Assembly: GCA_963969495.1 (NCBI GenBank)
Contig: OZ018331.1
Span: 147,283,845 to 147,347,844, forward strand
Source of the DNA: Ceratothoa steindachneri
Lineage: Eukaryota; Arthropoda; Malacostraca; Isopoda; Cymothoidae
Reading direction: 5' to 3'
Length of the DNA: 64,000 bases
Part shown: positions 12,851 to 24,727 of the stretch, one piece after another
How the letters are laid out: each line of letters begins with the position of its first letter
Numbering within the stretch: position 1 is the stretch's first letter
The notes under the pieces: model-generated
Told to the model about the DNA's origin: nothing
The model's input: the letters and a program-made list of their open reading frames with translations, nothing else
Database searches by the model: none
Position numbers and translations under genes: made by a program

Positions 12851-15135
12851 GAATAACCATATATATTATTGGAAAATACTCGTATTATAAATACAGGTTA
12901 ATATGCTCTCATATTTTAACGGATAATATCTTTTAAAAAATCTCGTAGAGGCTAGAGTATTTGATGCACATTAATGAGCTTCTCATGACCTCAGAGAGAA
13001 CGTCAGATGTAATCACTGCTTAAATGGGGCTGCTAAATAATCTCAGTTGCCATCCATGTGCATGTTGCAGCATAAATGCAATAATAAATACCCTTTTTAT
13101 TTTTAATGATGCATTTAATTTTTACTTTTGTTTTTGAATTATACAAATAGTCAAACTTTCTTTAACGTCTCTTCTTTTTTGGCACCTCTCTGTTTCATGG
13201 CATTGAAAGAAGCTCCGGAGGAGAGCTTTGGACCGCTACATACATATCTCTTCTGACCCCGCCCTAACTTCAACTAACCTATTAATTTGCGGCAGAAAGA
13301 AGAAAGACATTGGTTGCGGAATAGGGCAGAGTTTAGGAGAGTTGTGCCTCCCCCCTTCACCATCATAAATTAATATTCATTCGGGCTTTGTACCTTCCGC
13401 ATTTATTGTTGTTAATCCACAATAGTTTAAAGTCTATGAATCGAGTTTCCCACCTAACTCACCATTTGCCTATTGATAGTGAGCTAAGAAGAGCTTGCGG
13501 GGCTTCTTGGTTGCTGGCCCGAAAGCCTGTCTAATCAGGCTATTCACCTTTCGCACTTTTCATCCCTTTACTTTATCGATCTCTTTTCTAACTCTTTTTC
13601 TGGGGTGAAGAGGAAAATTTCGTTGCGACCTTGTAATGGTCAGCAGCGGTCACGGAGTGTCTAATGGTAGATGATCTTGACTAATTTACTTTAGGATTGT
13701 TTGTCTTCCAGAGCCGAGTCAAGGGAGGTTAGGGCAGATTAAGAGACCTTTCATCCTTCAGTCAGGACAGTAATTAGCTGCTCGAAACCAATTCAACCAT
13801 TTTTATCGAGTTATTTACCTTTTAATCCTCCTCTCCGATTGTTTTGTTATTTGGGGGTTCCTTGTTTACTTATTGCTATGAAAATATTCTGAACTATTTT
13901 CATTTTCTTTATCTCCTATAAATAAATAGTCTGACTTTTAGTAGCTCACCTTTATCCCCCTATTTGGGGGGCTGCTGACATTTTAGGCTGAGGCAAAGAT
14001 TGATGAACTTAGCACCTTTCCTAAGTTCGTACTTTTGAGTCTTTTTTATTCTCTTTTGGTGTTTTGCATAGTACTTCTAAGTCTCCATTTCATAAGCAAT
14101 ATTTGACCTGGTTCGCCTTTCTATTGTCACAATCTAGAGATTTTTTAAGCTATTTTTGTTATTTTCTTTTTACATTTTGCCTATTCATCCATTTTGCAGT
14201 TAATTTTGTTCTGGGAAGAAATAAGAGCGGAGTAAAGGAAGGTTTCATTTGCACCCGATAGAAAAGGATTTTAGCTGATTGAAAGGAAATGGGAAATTGA
14301 TCGAGTCTGCCATTATGGAAGTGACGGAGAAAACAATAGGACGAAATGAAAGGGGGGAAAATAAAAGAGGAAGCGAAAAGATAACGAGAATTGTTACGAT
14401 AGTAGGAACCTTTACTAATCATAACTAATACTTCATGCTACCGCCTTCCCCTCCCCCCCAAAGGGGTAAAAATTAACTACTTTGTCCAAGGTATTAACCA
14501 TGTGAATCGTGTTGGAAGGCTTGATTTCAAGGGCGTCAAAATGTAGGTAAAGAGAGCTGGCCTAATAGAACCACCTTCCTTGAGAATGGTGCATCGCCAA
14601 GTGCGAAAAAGATTAGCTTAAAAATCGGAAAATAGAATTAATCTCATTGCGATATTATTTATTTATTTATTTTGCAGAACATAGCGAAAATAAACGAAAA
14701 TCACATTTTATTTCTCTCTTTATTTATCTCTCTCTGTCTTTCTTAGGCCCATTTATCTTCATGCGAGCAAAATTTTGACATCTTATCATCCGGTGAGAAA
14801 AGTTGAGGGCGCCCTTCTTCAGGTGATTCTGCCTCACTCATCAAAATGACACATGTTATTCAACTTCAGCTCATAATCACACATACCTTTATTGCTCACA
14901 GTATTGTAAACAGACCTTTTAAAGTAACTAATGGTCCTAAAGATGGTTCTCATTTTTACAATGTCATTATCAACTATCTCATCTCATTTCAGGCCACTCG
15001 GGTTGGGAGCAAGAATGGATGCACGATTTTCTTTGGAAGGGACCATTTCTAGAATTGAAAAAGATTCAGAAATTTATTTTTACAAAAAGTATTACTAAAT
15101 ATATTTTAATTACACAACATCATCCATTTAATCCA

Positions 15136-16800
15136 AACCTGATAAAGGAAACGGCGTGGTTCTGTTAAACCGCGCTGATTATATTAATAAAACAAAAGCT
15201 ATCCTAAACGACCATAATAAGTTTAAGCTTATGAACCAACCAGCGAAAGATGTGATCTTAAGAATGGAGGATAAAGTAAATAGATTTCTTATGAATTTGA
15301 AGTCTCAAGGAATTATTAATCAGAGCACCTATAAAGATCTTTTCGCTACGGGTACTGGCTTAGCCAAAATTTATTGTCTACCAAAGATCCATAAGACTCA
15401 TATTCCATTACTCCCTATTATAGCTTCATACCCTCTACCAACTTATAAATTAGCGAAGTTTATTGTCAAACTATTGTCTCCCATTAAAGGTAATAAATTT
15501 ACTGTAATTAACTCTTATGAATTTCAAAAGGATATCCTAAAGCAGAAACTCACACATAATCAGTATTTTGAAGTTTTGATGTCAAATCACTTTTCACAAA
15601 TGTACCTGTCAATCAAACCATTGAAATAATTCTTAACACAATTTCCAATCACCAACAAACTTTTCAGGGTTTTTCTAGACCTCTTTTCAAACAACTTTTG
15701 GAGCTTATATTTAATGAGTCCTATTTCACTTTCGATAATAATATCTATCAACCGACAGATGGGGTAGCGATGGAGTCTCCTATTGGCCCAACCCCTGCTG
15801 AATTTTTCATGAATTTTTTGGAAGACTTAATTTTTCATCAGTGTGCCGACGATTATAAACCACTTTTTTACCGTCGTTTTGTCGATGACTTCTTCGCAGT
15901 TTTTAATGAACCTTTACAAGCTAAAAGGTTTCTTGATTTTATTAATTCTTCACACCCGAATATTTCTTTTACTATTGAAACATAAAATAATAAAAGTATC
16001 CCCTTTTTAGTCATTTTAATTTCCAAAGAAAATGGCAATATCTTGACCTCCATCCATAGAAAACCGACCTCTACATGGTTAGGGATTAACTTTTATAGTT
16101 TCTGTAATTTTAAATATCAAATTTCTACCATTAAGACTTGTACACAGGGGCTTTCACCTTTGCTCATCCTTCCTCCAAATCCACCAAGAGTTCCAGAACT
16201 TGAAGTCACTCTTGATAAAAACAGCTTTCCGTCACTCTGAATTCAAAGGACAATAAAACAGTTTATAAATAATATATTACCCTCCCTTCCTGAAATCACT
16301 GCAGCTAAAGAAGTTAGATTTCTTGTTGTTCCTGAAATGAGTTTTTTGAATCGAACCTTCAGAAAAGATATCTCCAAACTATTAGCCAGTTTTTTTTTTG
16401 CAAACTGAAATTAAAGTTGTTTTTTTACAACAACCACACAATTGGAAATTTTTTAATATTAAAGATCAAACTCCTAAGGATTTACGTAGTGGTGTAGTTT
16501 ATTTTTACTCTTGTCTAGAGTGTACCTCTGGAAAATATGTTGGAAGCACCCTACGTACCCTTCAGGCCCGTTTTTTCTCTCACATGGGCATCAGCCTTAG
16601 AACAGGGAAAGTTCTTAATAAAAGAGAACATTCTTCTATAAAAGAGCACTCGATTAACAATTCCATCCCTGAATGACTTCGAGATTTTGGACTCCAACTC
16701 AAACCCACTGTCACTACGTATATCTGAATCTATTTATATCAAAACACTATCTCCCTCACTCAATTCTGATTCCTCTTCTATTGCATTAAACATCTTTTAA
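15136..16800 (+). pseudogene. Penelope-like RT plus GIY-YIG nuclease, broken
   Basis: Domains in order. The RT N-terminal block reads PDKGNGVVLLN. The fingers block AKIYCLPKIHK and the PLPTYKLAKFIVKLLSP stretch follow (15360-15490). Motif A, DVKSLFTNVPV, is readable only after a shift of frame near 15575. GVAMESPIGPTPAEFFMN (15760-15815) and the motif C tetrad FVDD in RRFVDDFFAVF (15872-15905) come next, then the thumb-like IHRKPTSTWLG (16050-16085). The GIY-YIG domain at 16400-16680 has IPKDLRSGVVYFYSC-type sequence, KYVGSTLRTLQARFFSHMG and EHSSIKEHS. The end LRISESIYIKTLSPSLNSD is readable to a TAA at 16798-16800. The family uses a nick-primed reverse-transcription route, with the nuclease cutting the target. 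Several frameshifts and internal stops (16240-16400) make it a pseudogene. Confidence 0.9.
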
Positions 16801-17094
16801 ACAACCACTACTAGCGAAACTGTTATATTTCCCGTCACCTCTCTACCACACCATATTCTCACTGGATATCAAAGATTCAAGGTATGTTTCTCATTTGATC
16901 CGTTTGGTTTTATATTGATTATTTTTGTTGTTTTTTTAAGCTTTTATTAACCAGTTTTTTTAGTTGTTTTTCTTCTGTACAATTTTACTTAACTTCTTTC
17001 CTTAAATCGTTGTATTTTACTCCCCTATAATTATAATTTGCGGTGAACACTTAAACCTATTTTGTATATTTGTATATCTTAATCTGTTTTCTAG

Positions 17095-17130
17095 AGCCAA
17101 AAGATGACCGTTAGGTCGAAACGTTGCACT
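17095..17130 (+). other. hammerhead-like hairpin in Penelope-like 3' UTR
   Basis: The sequence gatgaccgttaggtcgaaac (17103-17122) can form a stem gacc/ggtc with loop gtta followed by GAAAC. That resembles the gatga ... gaaa core of the short hammerhead ribozymes described in Penelope-like elements. The base pair before gatga should give CUGAUGA, but here it reads aagatga, so the core is probably incomplete. Confidence 0.4.
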
Positions 17131-17237
17131 ACTCAATCGTAATAAAGATTTTTTTGATGTTGGATTTAAGTCTACTCCTCGCCACTGTTTTCTTATTGAA
17201 AATTAAATTAAGGCTGCACAGCGAAAACTACCTGGAT

Positions 17238-17245
17238 TATATATA

Positions 17246-17331
<86 letters not shown>
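17238..17331. repeat. (TA)n microsatellite
   Basis: A long TA dinucleotide run at the 3' edge of the Penelope-like element. It may have grown from the element's tail or been its target. Confidence 0.97.
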
Positions 17332-17332
<1 letters not shown>

Positions 17333-20300
17333 TTTTATTAACCCAGCTTTTCCTCTCTAAAAATTAATTTGTTTCTTATAAATAATAAATAATGATCATA
17401 TCGACGAAAGAAATGGCGATAAATTAGCAGTTAATTTAAAATCGTACCAAATACATTCAAATACATGTTAATTGAAATATTTTCCTAACTTATAACATAT
17501 GTACATTATCTTTTTTAATATATTTTACTATATGCATGGATACAATTTAGCATATGCAAATGTACGTTTTCATATTATCAAAAAGAACATCCTAAAACGT
17601 GGAAAAGTACATCTAAACAGATGCAAAATATATTTTAGAAAATATCTGCATCCATTTTAGCATTTTGAAAATTACATTCCTCCATCTTAAAAAGGAAGCT
17701 TTTAATTTTTAATATATCTAAAAGCACAAGTTCACATATATATAAAATAATATATAAAATAATATTTTTAAATAAATTTTTAAAATGTAAAATTTCAAAG
17801 GGAACTTTTGATATGTAAGAACGACTGATTTCTAACATCCTCGTCGATAATATAGGGCTAGTAAGATGTATGGGCGGATTTGGTTAAGTGGGGGCTAAGA
17901 AGGGTTACGAACATAGATTATAATTTAAGATTTACAAATACTTTTACAGGCCACACATTATTACCTATTCCTTTCGAAATAAACGCTTGTAATCACCCAT
18001 TTAAATAGTGTCGTATTTAGAGAACAATTCATTCCTTAGCAAAGATGAGACATAAAATACTAAGGAAATATTTAGACTATATATACATGAAAATTACCTC
18101 TTCACTGACTAATGATGAAATAAGTATGAAGTAAACCATATAATAGAGAACCAACTAAAAACTAGTACCAGAGGTAAACAAAATTAAGTTTGCATACCAT
18201 GATGAATTACAAATGAAAGCGATTCTAAATAGACAGCCGTTGACAATGTGTATCTACGGGGCGAACCTCTGCAAACATAAAAGGGAATGGAAACAATGTA
18301 TTGTACATATGTAAAAATGCATATTAAAACTAAACTTAACACACATGTTTAGATTATTGCAAGCGAGTATTGAAGAAACAAAGGAGTAAAAAATCTAATA
18401 AATAAAAAAGACGAGACCATGAAAAAGGGGTTCCGTTGAATATGCTATTTAGCGAGGAAAAGATGAATTAATGCTCGTAGTGATAATAAAGAAGCTAAAC
18501 ACTAAGAGAGGGATTCCACTGGACAAAAACAAAGACGATCAACAAATCATAGTTGATATTTTATTAGGGATGGCTAAAGAGAGAGAGGAAAAGGAGTTAA
18601 ATTGGGTAATACGAAATTGATGGAGTTTATATGGCCCCGAAGAGAGGGACGGAGGCAAATGAATTAGACCTGAATGGGTCTAGTATTCAACTAGACTCTT
18701 TAAAAATCGAATCATATCAACTTCGAAGTGGAAAGAAATATCATTATCTTTTTCATAGATTGAATAATATAAATGAAAGGAAAATACAACTTATAAAAGT
18801 GAAAATAAAATAAATGCAAATCATATCGTACGATGTAAAGGACATTGTGATGGGGACAGAAATATAAACAAAGAGAAACCTAAATAAAATCCCAGGAAGG
18901 CAAAAAAACTATTACATCGCAACGATCGGTACGAATAGCGGACGAGGGAAAATAAGAAGAAAACAAAGGAAAACAATACAATAAACTATGTGCAAGAGAA
19001 ACAATGGTCACTCAATAATGATGATCAAATAAAACAAATTGCCTCAGAGAGAGATATGAAGCGAAAATTTTGCTGACGCAAGTATTTCAGTCTAGCAACA
19101 GAAGATGCTGGGATGAGGAGTTTGGTCGGTTTACATGTGCACAAACTGGGCGTGCAGATACGTACACATTGGCGAGGTTAACACGAGCGTTCGAGAGAAA
19201 GAGAAGGGAAATTTCACACGAAAGAAATTGTATCTTAAAATGAATTAACAAAACCCTCATAATAAGGAAAGACGAGGTCGAATTTAAATGGAGGCAGGAT
19301 AATAATGGTAAAAATAACAAAACTGAGGTGAGACAAAAGAATACCAGACCCGTAAAGGTGAGAAAGATGTATAGAAGAGAAAATCTAATAATTAAAAATG
19401 AAGTTGGTTGGGTGGCGGGGACACTACAAAATGTTGATGAATACTTTTGTTGTTCGGTAATAAAATCTGTTCATAGCCACGGCAAATCAACAGGTCAACG
19501 CCCAAACGTACACATAGGATGGCATAAGTGTACATGTGAGTAAAATGAGAGCAAAACGGAATATTACTTTTTCGCAATAATCGAGGAAGAAGGTGAAATT
19601 AAATTTGAATTTGCGGCTGGTTGAGGATGCGAATGAGGAGATTCTGAGTTGCGCTGGAAGCGCGAATTACCCATAAATACATATATCAGTATTATCATGT
19701 TATTCAGAAGAGAGGGTTGGGATAAGAAGGTTTAGCACCCTCTTTCACCCCTATTGGGTTATACCAGCATAGAAAGGAGTGGGACATTTCAAAAAGATAA
19801 AAAAAACGACACGAGTGAGAGCACCATGTCTCTCTTTTGGCACTGGGGCATGGAGGGCGCGTCGCTTCTCCTGGTTGCAGTTGGAGCAGGGATATTTTCC
19901 TAATTCATACCATTTTTTCCGTGTATCATCTAAAATCTGTCTTAAAATATGGGAAAATTTAGATGGATTAAGGCGAGATGATAATCTAATAAATGGTCTT
20001 CGATGGCACTCAGATTATAGAAAGAAATTGCAAAACAAAAACTTGGAAAAACACATTTAAATAACCTTGATAAAAGAGACATTAAATCTAATTTTACCCT
20101 AAAAGGAAACTGAATGGAATAATATCAATACTTAAATGAGAAGTTTAAACTCATGTAAACTTAGACTTCTTTAAATTAATCCTTCAAATAAAGATTAGTT
20201 AAGGGATTCATTATAAATTTAATCAGCAAATATTGAATAGAATTGATTGAATTGGTACTTTTATAATTTGTTAGCATCGATCTTCCTCTAATTAAGGAGG

Positions 20301-20710
20301 GTTAGTTTTTATTAATTCCGAAAGGGTTCCAGAGTAGCCAATAAAAGGATTGATTTGGGGGACCATTTTAATAACCCTTCCTGAGATGTTTTGAGACGAA
20401 TTGAGTCGCAAATTCACTCCTTTGGGTGTAAATAGTTGTAGAAATGAGGGAACTTGATTCGTTTAATCTAAAGGGAGTGAAAATTTAATGAACACGGATG
20501 GACAGAGGAGAAGTTACCCTAGTGTGGAATGCGCTTAGTTGGAGCATTAGAGCAAGAAGACGTTGAGCAAGACCAGAAGAACCCAGGTGAGGATAATGAA
20601 GAAAGGGTAGAATGTGTGAGTGCTTAAAATGATCTAACTCAAAACGAAAAGTTATGTCACTAAAGCGAAAAGAGGTAGAAAGAAAAGACCGGTCGAAAAA
20701 GCAAGAAACC
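17332..20710. other. unassigned AT-rich DNA
   Basis: No gene, RNA or transposon end is recognised. Open frames are short and A-rich, without motifs. Purine-rich stretches dominate 18340-19300. Confidence 0.5.
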
Positions 20711-20795
20711 TCGGAGCGGTAATGAGATTCGAATGGCCGACACCTAATCGCTGAAATGAATAAAAGGGAGGCTTAATCCACTCGGCTATCCTTGG
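20711..20795 (-). repeat. tRNA-like sequence, probable SINE head
   Basis: On the minus strand, atagccgagtggattaag (about 20790-20773) matches the Ser/Leu-type tRNA A box. A B-box-like gccattcgaatctc follows about 35 bases later (20735-20722). The acceptor stem does not pair cleanly, so a SINE head or decayed tRNA is more likely than a working gene. Confidence 0.55.
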
Positions 20796-20799
20796 TCCT

Positions 20800-21890
20800 A
20801 CAAATGCTAAGTTCGGCCCGAGCTTATACCAATCAGTGATTATCCATTATAATTAAAAAAAATGAACTGGAACCAATTTTCTGATTGGTTTGATTACCAA
20901 AATAGAAAGGCCCTTAAGGAACTTCTTTCCAAGTATGTTCTTTTTTCTTTTTCTGCAGGTGTTCATGATATTAAATTGATTATAAAATGGAACTAACAAA
21001 TCGGAGTGAAAAAAATAGATGCATCCGCAAATCAGGAGTTCCGGAAACATTAGGGTTCTAAGTTGGACTCGAATTGAATGTCATCAAATTAAGGAAGAAC
21101 CATTAAAGCCAGAACCACACTAGACAAATCTAAAATATTGCGCAGGCTATTAAAAGTAAGGATATAATTGGTCCCCTTTGGTTGAAAAGAAAACCATCCT
21201 CATCTTCACCTTATGTCTTCCCACTCCAGGGCAATGGCGTGGAAAATATTCCCCTAACAAAGACGATCAACGAAAGAAGCCGAGATTGCGATGCAGCTGT
21301 AGACACAAAACCACTTGATAAGTGAGTACGGAAATTCTCGGGACAAAGAGCAAGATAAAACTAAAGATATAGATGAGGAACTTACATGAACAAAGTGAAT
21401 ATATAATCCTTAAGGAAAGCAAATATGTACATCATAAACTTACACAAGAAAATATGTACCGTTTTAACTCAGACTCGAGGAGAGGAAGAGGCGTAAATCA
21501 AAACTGATTATGGTATTTGAAATATTTTTATCGCCCAATCAATTATTTTCCTCTTTATTTCATCTAAGACAGTTCAGATGTAGCAATTTGGGGATAAATA
21601 TAAGAGCCATTTTACCGCAATTTTTCGTGTTATTAGCAAATTTTTAGATTTTACAGAAAATTCTTATTTAGATTGTGTCGGAGGGATCTTCGAATAGTTC
21701 GTAGAAAAATTGAATAAAATGAAAATAAAAGAAGTATAATTTTATTTTTCACCCAAACTCCCATTGAGGTCAAAAAAACTTTTGCAAGCGATGCTTCAGC
21801 CATTAAAACCTTTTCGATAAAACTGAGAATTAAAGCAATTTAAAACAGCCCTTTTAATATCGACAAAAGAAAACCAGGTGCTCTTTAGTT
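20800..21890. other. unassigned AT-rich DNA
   Basis: Nothing recognisable. It adjoins the 3' side of the mariner relic on the minus strand. Confidence 0.45.
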
Positions 21891-21892
21891 TT

Positions 21893-22490
21893 TTTTTTTA
21901 AGTTCGAACAAAGGGCGAATTGGGCTGGGTCAGGACTGCACTGCCTGTGTGAGATCAACTCACAACAAAATTATCTCAAAGTCGACTTTGTCAAAGAAGT
22001 GGAATGAACGGTGGTGTTATTGGGACGAAAGAGGACTTTTCTGTCAAGTTTTCCTGGGCGCTTCTCCTCTATACCATTGCGAGGTTTTCTCAAAACACTT
22101 TCGTGATGGGGACCATTAATGGTTCTTCGTTATTCGAGGTAGTCAACTATTATAGCACCTTCAACATACCGAAACACTGTTGTCATTACCTTTCCTCCTG
22201 ATGGTTCAGAGTTTGCTTCGATGGGTCTTCTTCCACTTCATGGTGACCATTGTTTAGAATAACCTTTGTCTTGCGAATCATGTTGGGAAATCAAAGTCTC
22301 ATCCATAGTTAAAGTTTATTGGAAAAATCCTCGGGATCTTCATTCCAATGGTTCGAAATTTGAGGTGCAACTCTCTTCCTCAATATGGTCAAAGTGTCTG
22401 TAATCATCAACGTTCGTAATTGACAGTCTTCTTCAGCTAGTGCCCGTAGACGATTGATGCTTTTATCATTTACTGAAGTTTATGATCTGC
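21893..22490 (-). pseudogene. mariner transposase relic (catalytic half)
   Basis: On the minus strand a mariner-type DDD transposase can be followed in one main frame. It starts near 22490 with NDKSINRLRALAEEDCQLR. The first catalytic Asp follows in TMDETLISQHDS (22298-22310 region). The middle reads GGKVMTTVFRYVEGAIIVDYLE with GIEEKRPGKLDRKVLF. The second catalytic block reads RPNNTTVH where HQDNAPAH is usual, so the Asp is replaced by Asn. The last block, ELISHRQCSPDPAQF, corresponds to the SPDLAPSD motif. The N-terminal helix-turn-helix is missing or unreadable. Stops and the lost Asp make it dead. It differs from the mariner relics at 5.8 kb and 59.5 kb. Confidence 0.8.
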
Positions 22491-24125
22491 AACTGCAAAT
22501 GTAAACTTTAGCCTCCTGTCTTCTATCCGCAAGTCTATTTATCTATTTTTAAAGAGTACTTTTCGGGGGCACTGTCTCTAGAAAATAATTTTAATTAATC
22601 AATAATCTCCCTCTTCCGCCAACCAACTTGACAAGATATTTGATCATTTTCCTTGCTTCAATTGAATGTAATTCATGGTCTTCTTACATCAGGGTAAATA
22701 CCGAAAGTGCTACTATGTCATTCTGAAGAAAAGTAATGATAAGTAGAAGTTTAAATAAGTGTAATTAGAATTTTCAGGTAGGTATTATATTTACTTGTAA
22801 TATTCGTTTTTTACTCTTTTTGAAAACCTCTCGTATACACATGTATTTTGTAGATCCTTCGCCCTACAGGACGAGTTGAACCCCATTGCAGTCAACGTTC
22901 CGTCAACGTTCCGAAAATTCTTGCTTCCGGAGAAGACATCTGGGAAAGACAACTCCATAATAGGTGCATCAAACACACAAAAGCAGTCAATAAAAGGGCC
23001 TAAAAAAGTAGTTTACAGTAGTCGAGATATTGATGTAAAATTACAGCTGAATAATTAGTGAAAAATTCAGCCGATATCTTGTATTATGAAGTTGAAATAT
23101 GACTTAAAAGAAGTTGTTTAAAAAGAAAGATAAAAAAATTATGGAATATCTGTAGATCAGAGAAACTTTTGTTAGTAATTATTTAAATAGTTTGGTTGTA
23201 CATAACTGTGACTACCAAGGATGACCTTCCTCTTGACACCCCATGTTTATAGCTTTCCCTCCGAACCCGTCTCATATTTAGTACTCTCATACTTAGCACT
23301 TGTACCAAAGAAGTACTCATATGGAAGTACTCATGACAACATAGCAATAATGTGGAGTACTTGTATGTCTTATATGGGGTACACATATCCCCATACCCTC
23401 CGCCTCGCAACGGGTGGCTCCGCTCTGGTCATGAAGCTTTTATGATCGCTGGTTGTAGTTGCGCACGCACACGCACACACGATCACCCGGATACTCACCC
23501 TCACCCGCAAACGATCCTCCTACCCCATTTGGATTTACCCTTATCTTCTAAACCTAAGGCTGGTTACTAATGTGTAACCGTCACTGCTTGAAGCATCGTT
23601 CGAACCCGGCCGTGAGTTCGGTGTGGACAATCTTTGAAGTGATCCACTTGGCTTCATAATCATTTCTTAGGTATTATTATTAATCTTAATTTTTGTGCAT
23701 TAAGGGGCAGCAGGTAATTTGCCCTCTATAACAAATATGTAATTATGGCTACACATCACCCCCCCACCCCCACCACCCACCCCCATTCACCGCCTACCAG
23801 GGTGAAGTTTGCAAATAAGAACTGATTGTGAGTAAAAAGATTATGGTTGGTTTTATTTCATTGATGACGTCACGTTCCTTACCTCGTTTCACCGTTGTCA
23901 ACTTCTAATTACACCTTTATTTTAATTGCGCGGCATTCCTTTCATTCTTCTGATCTCCGATCATAATTTGCTATCTCGTTCTTCGATAGCTTCGTTCAAT
24001 TTGTCTACTTCTTGTTCATTTATCAGCATTTATAATTCTTCCTTTACTTCACTTCTGCTAGACTAGACTAGGCTACACTCTGCTAGGCAAGCCTAGAATA
24101 GGCTGTTATAGGCTAGGCTATACTA
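22491..24125. other. unassigned DNA with small repeats
   Basis: No gene is recognised. An 11-base tandem duplication (gtcaacgttcc twice) lies near 22891-22912. A C-rich tract covers 23757-23800. A B-box-like cgttcgaacccgg occurs near 23609 without a matching A box. A tract rich in aggctag words (24058-24120) runs up to the LINE fragment. Confidence 0.45.
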
Positions 24126-24727
24126 TGATCTCATTTGAAAGAAGGTGTGCGAGGGGAGATAGGATTGAGCTTTTTCAAATCTTTTCTAGGATGGATAAAT
24201 TGGATTTCAGCAAGTTATTAGAGTTAGAAGGTAGTAATAGGACTAGAGGTCACCCTACTTAAAGATTAAAAAACAGAGGTGCAGACTGGATGTTAGAAAA
24301 TATTTTTTCACTAACAGAGTGGTGGATTATTGGAATAGTTTGCCACCTGAGACTGTAGACAGCCCAAACTTGAATGGTTTCAAGCGCAGATTGGATGATT
24401 CTATGGAGATGGAGGGTTAACTTCTTACTTTTTGGTATCGGGGTATGTTTCTCGACTCATTCCTGTGGATGCAGTTTCTTTTTATTGTATATTTTGGGGG
24501 ACTTTGATTTTGATTTTGACAGACTCCTATGGAGGCTTTAAATTATATATTGTAGACGCATGGTCTGACATAATTCTATGGATTGTTAAATTGTATATTG
24601 TAGATGCATGATCTGACAAAATCCTATGGCTGCATTATGTGGGCGGGATTTGATGGATACGGATGACCTTTGATAGGCCCTTGTGGCTTTTGTCATCCGT
24701 GAAATTATGTTATGTTATGTTATAATC
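24126..24727 (+). mobile_element. 3' end of a second CR1-like LINE, (TTATG)n tail
   Basis: The C-terminus of a CR1-like reverse transcriptase is readable: GDRIELFQIFSRMDKLDF (24160-24215) and LLELEGSNRTRGH. After a one-base deletion near 24270 it continues CRLDVRKYFFTNRVVDYW, NSLPPETVDSPNLNGFKRR and a stop at 24418-24420. The 3' UTR holds a 48-bp tandem duplication and ends in ttatgttatgttatgtta (about 24705-24722), a short-repeat tail typical of CR1-type elements. The tail differs from the CT-type tail of copies A1 and B, so this is a separate LINE family. It is heavily 5'-truncated and dead. Confidence 0.85.
24540..24635 (+). repeat. 48-bp tandem duplication in LINE 3' UTR
   Basis: The block starting aaattatatattgtagacgc at 24540 is repeated at 24588 as aaattgtatattgtagatgc, with a few changes. 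Both units contain ctgaca and a cctatgg/tctatgg word. Confidence 0.85.

Larger units (their letters stand above)
10506..15135 (+). repeat. repeat X, plus-strand copy (unclassified)
   Basis: This stretch aligns, reversed and complemented, with 48545-55975. Matching blocks by eye are 10506-11540 with 55975-54975, 12850-13250 with 54975-54600, 13230-14430 with 51154-50085, and 14440-15135 with 49405-48545. Position 13429-13451 is identical over 23 bases to the complement of 50938-50960. The block 11540-12850 has no partner in the other copy. The sequence is AT-rich and has no frame conserved in both copies that I recognise. No terminal inverted repeat, long terminal repeat or poly-A tail is evident. 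It begins where LINE copy A2 ends and finishes where a truncated Penelope-like element begins. It may be an unknown transposable element or an inverted segmental duplication. Confidence 0.9.
15136..17236 (+). mobile_element. 5'-truncated Penelope-like element
   Basis: A retroelement encoding a Penelope-type reverse transcriptase followed by a GIY-YIG endonuclease, then a 3' untranslated region up to a (TA)n tract. The 5' end is cut inside the coding region near a PDKGNGVVLLN block (15138-15172) and abuts the end of repeat X. The 3' UTR carries a short hairpin followed by gaaacg, resembling the hammerhead-type motifs known from Penelope-like elements. Decay by frameshifts and stops shows it is not active. 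Confidence 0.9.

Noticed and set aside
23595..23630. B-box-like cgttcgaacccgg
   Set aside because: No A box at tRNA or SINE spacing upstream.
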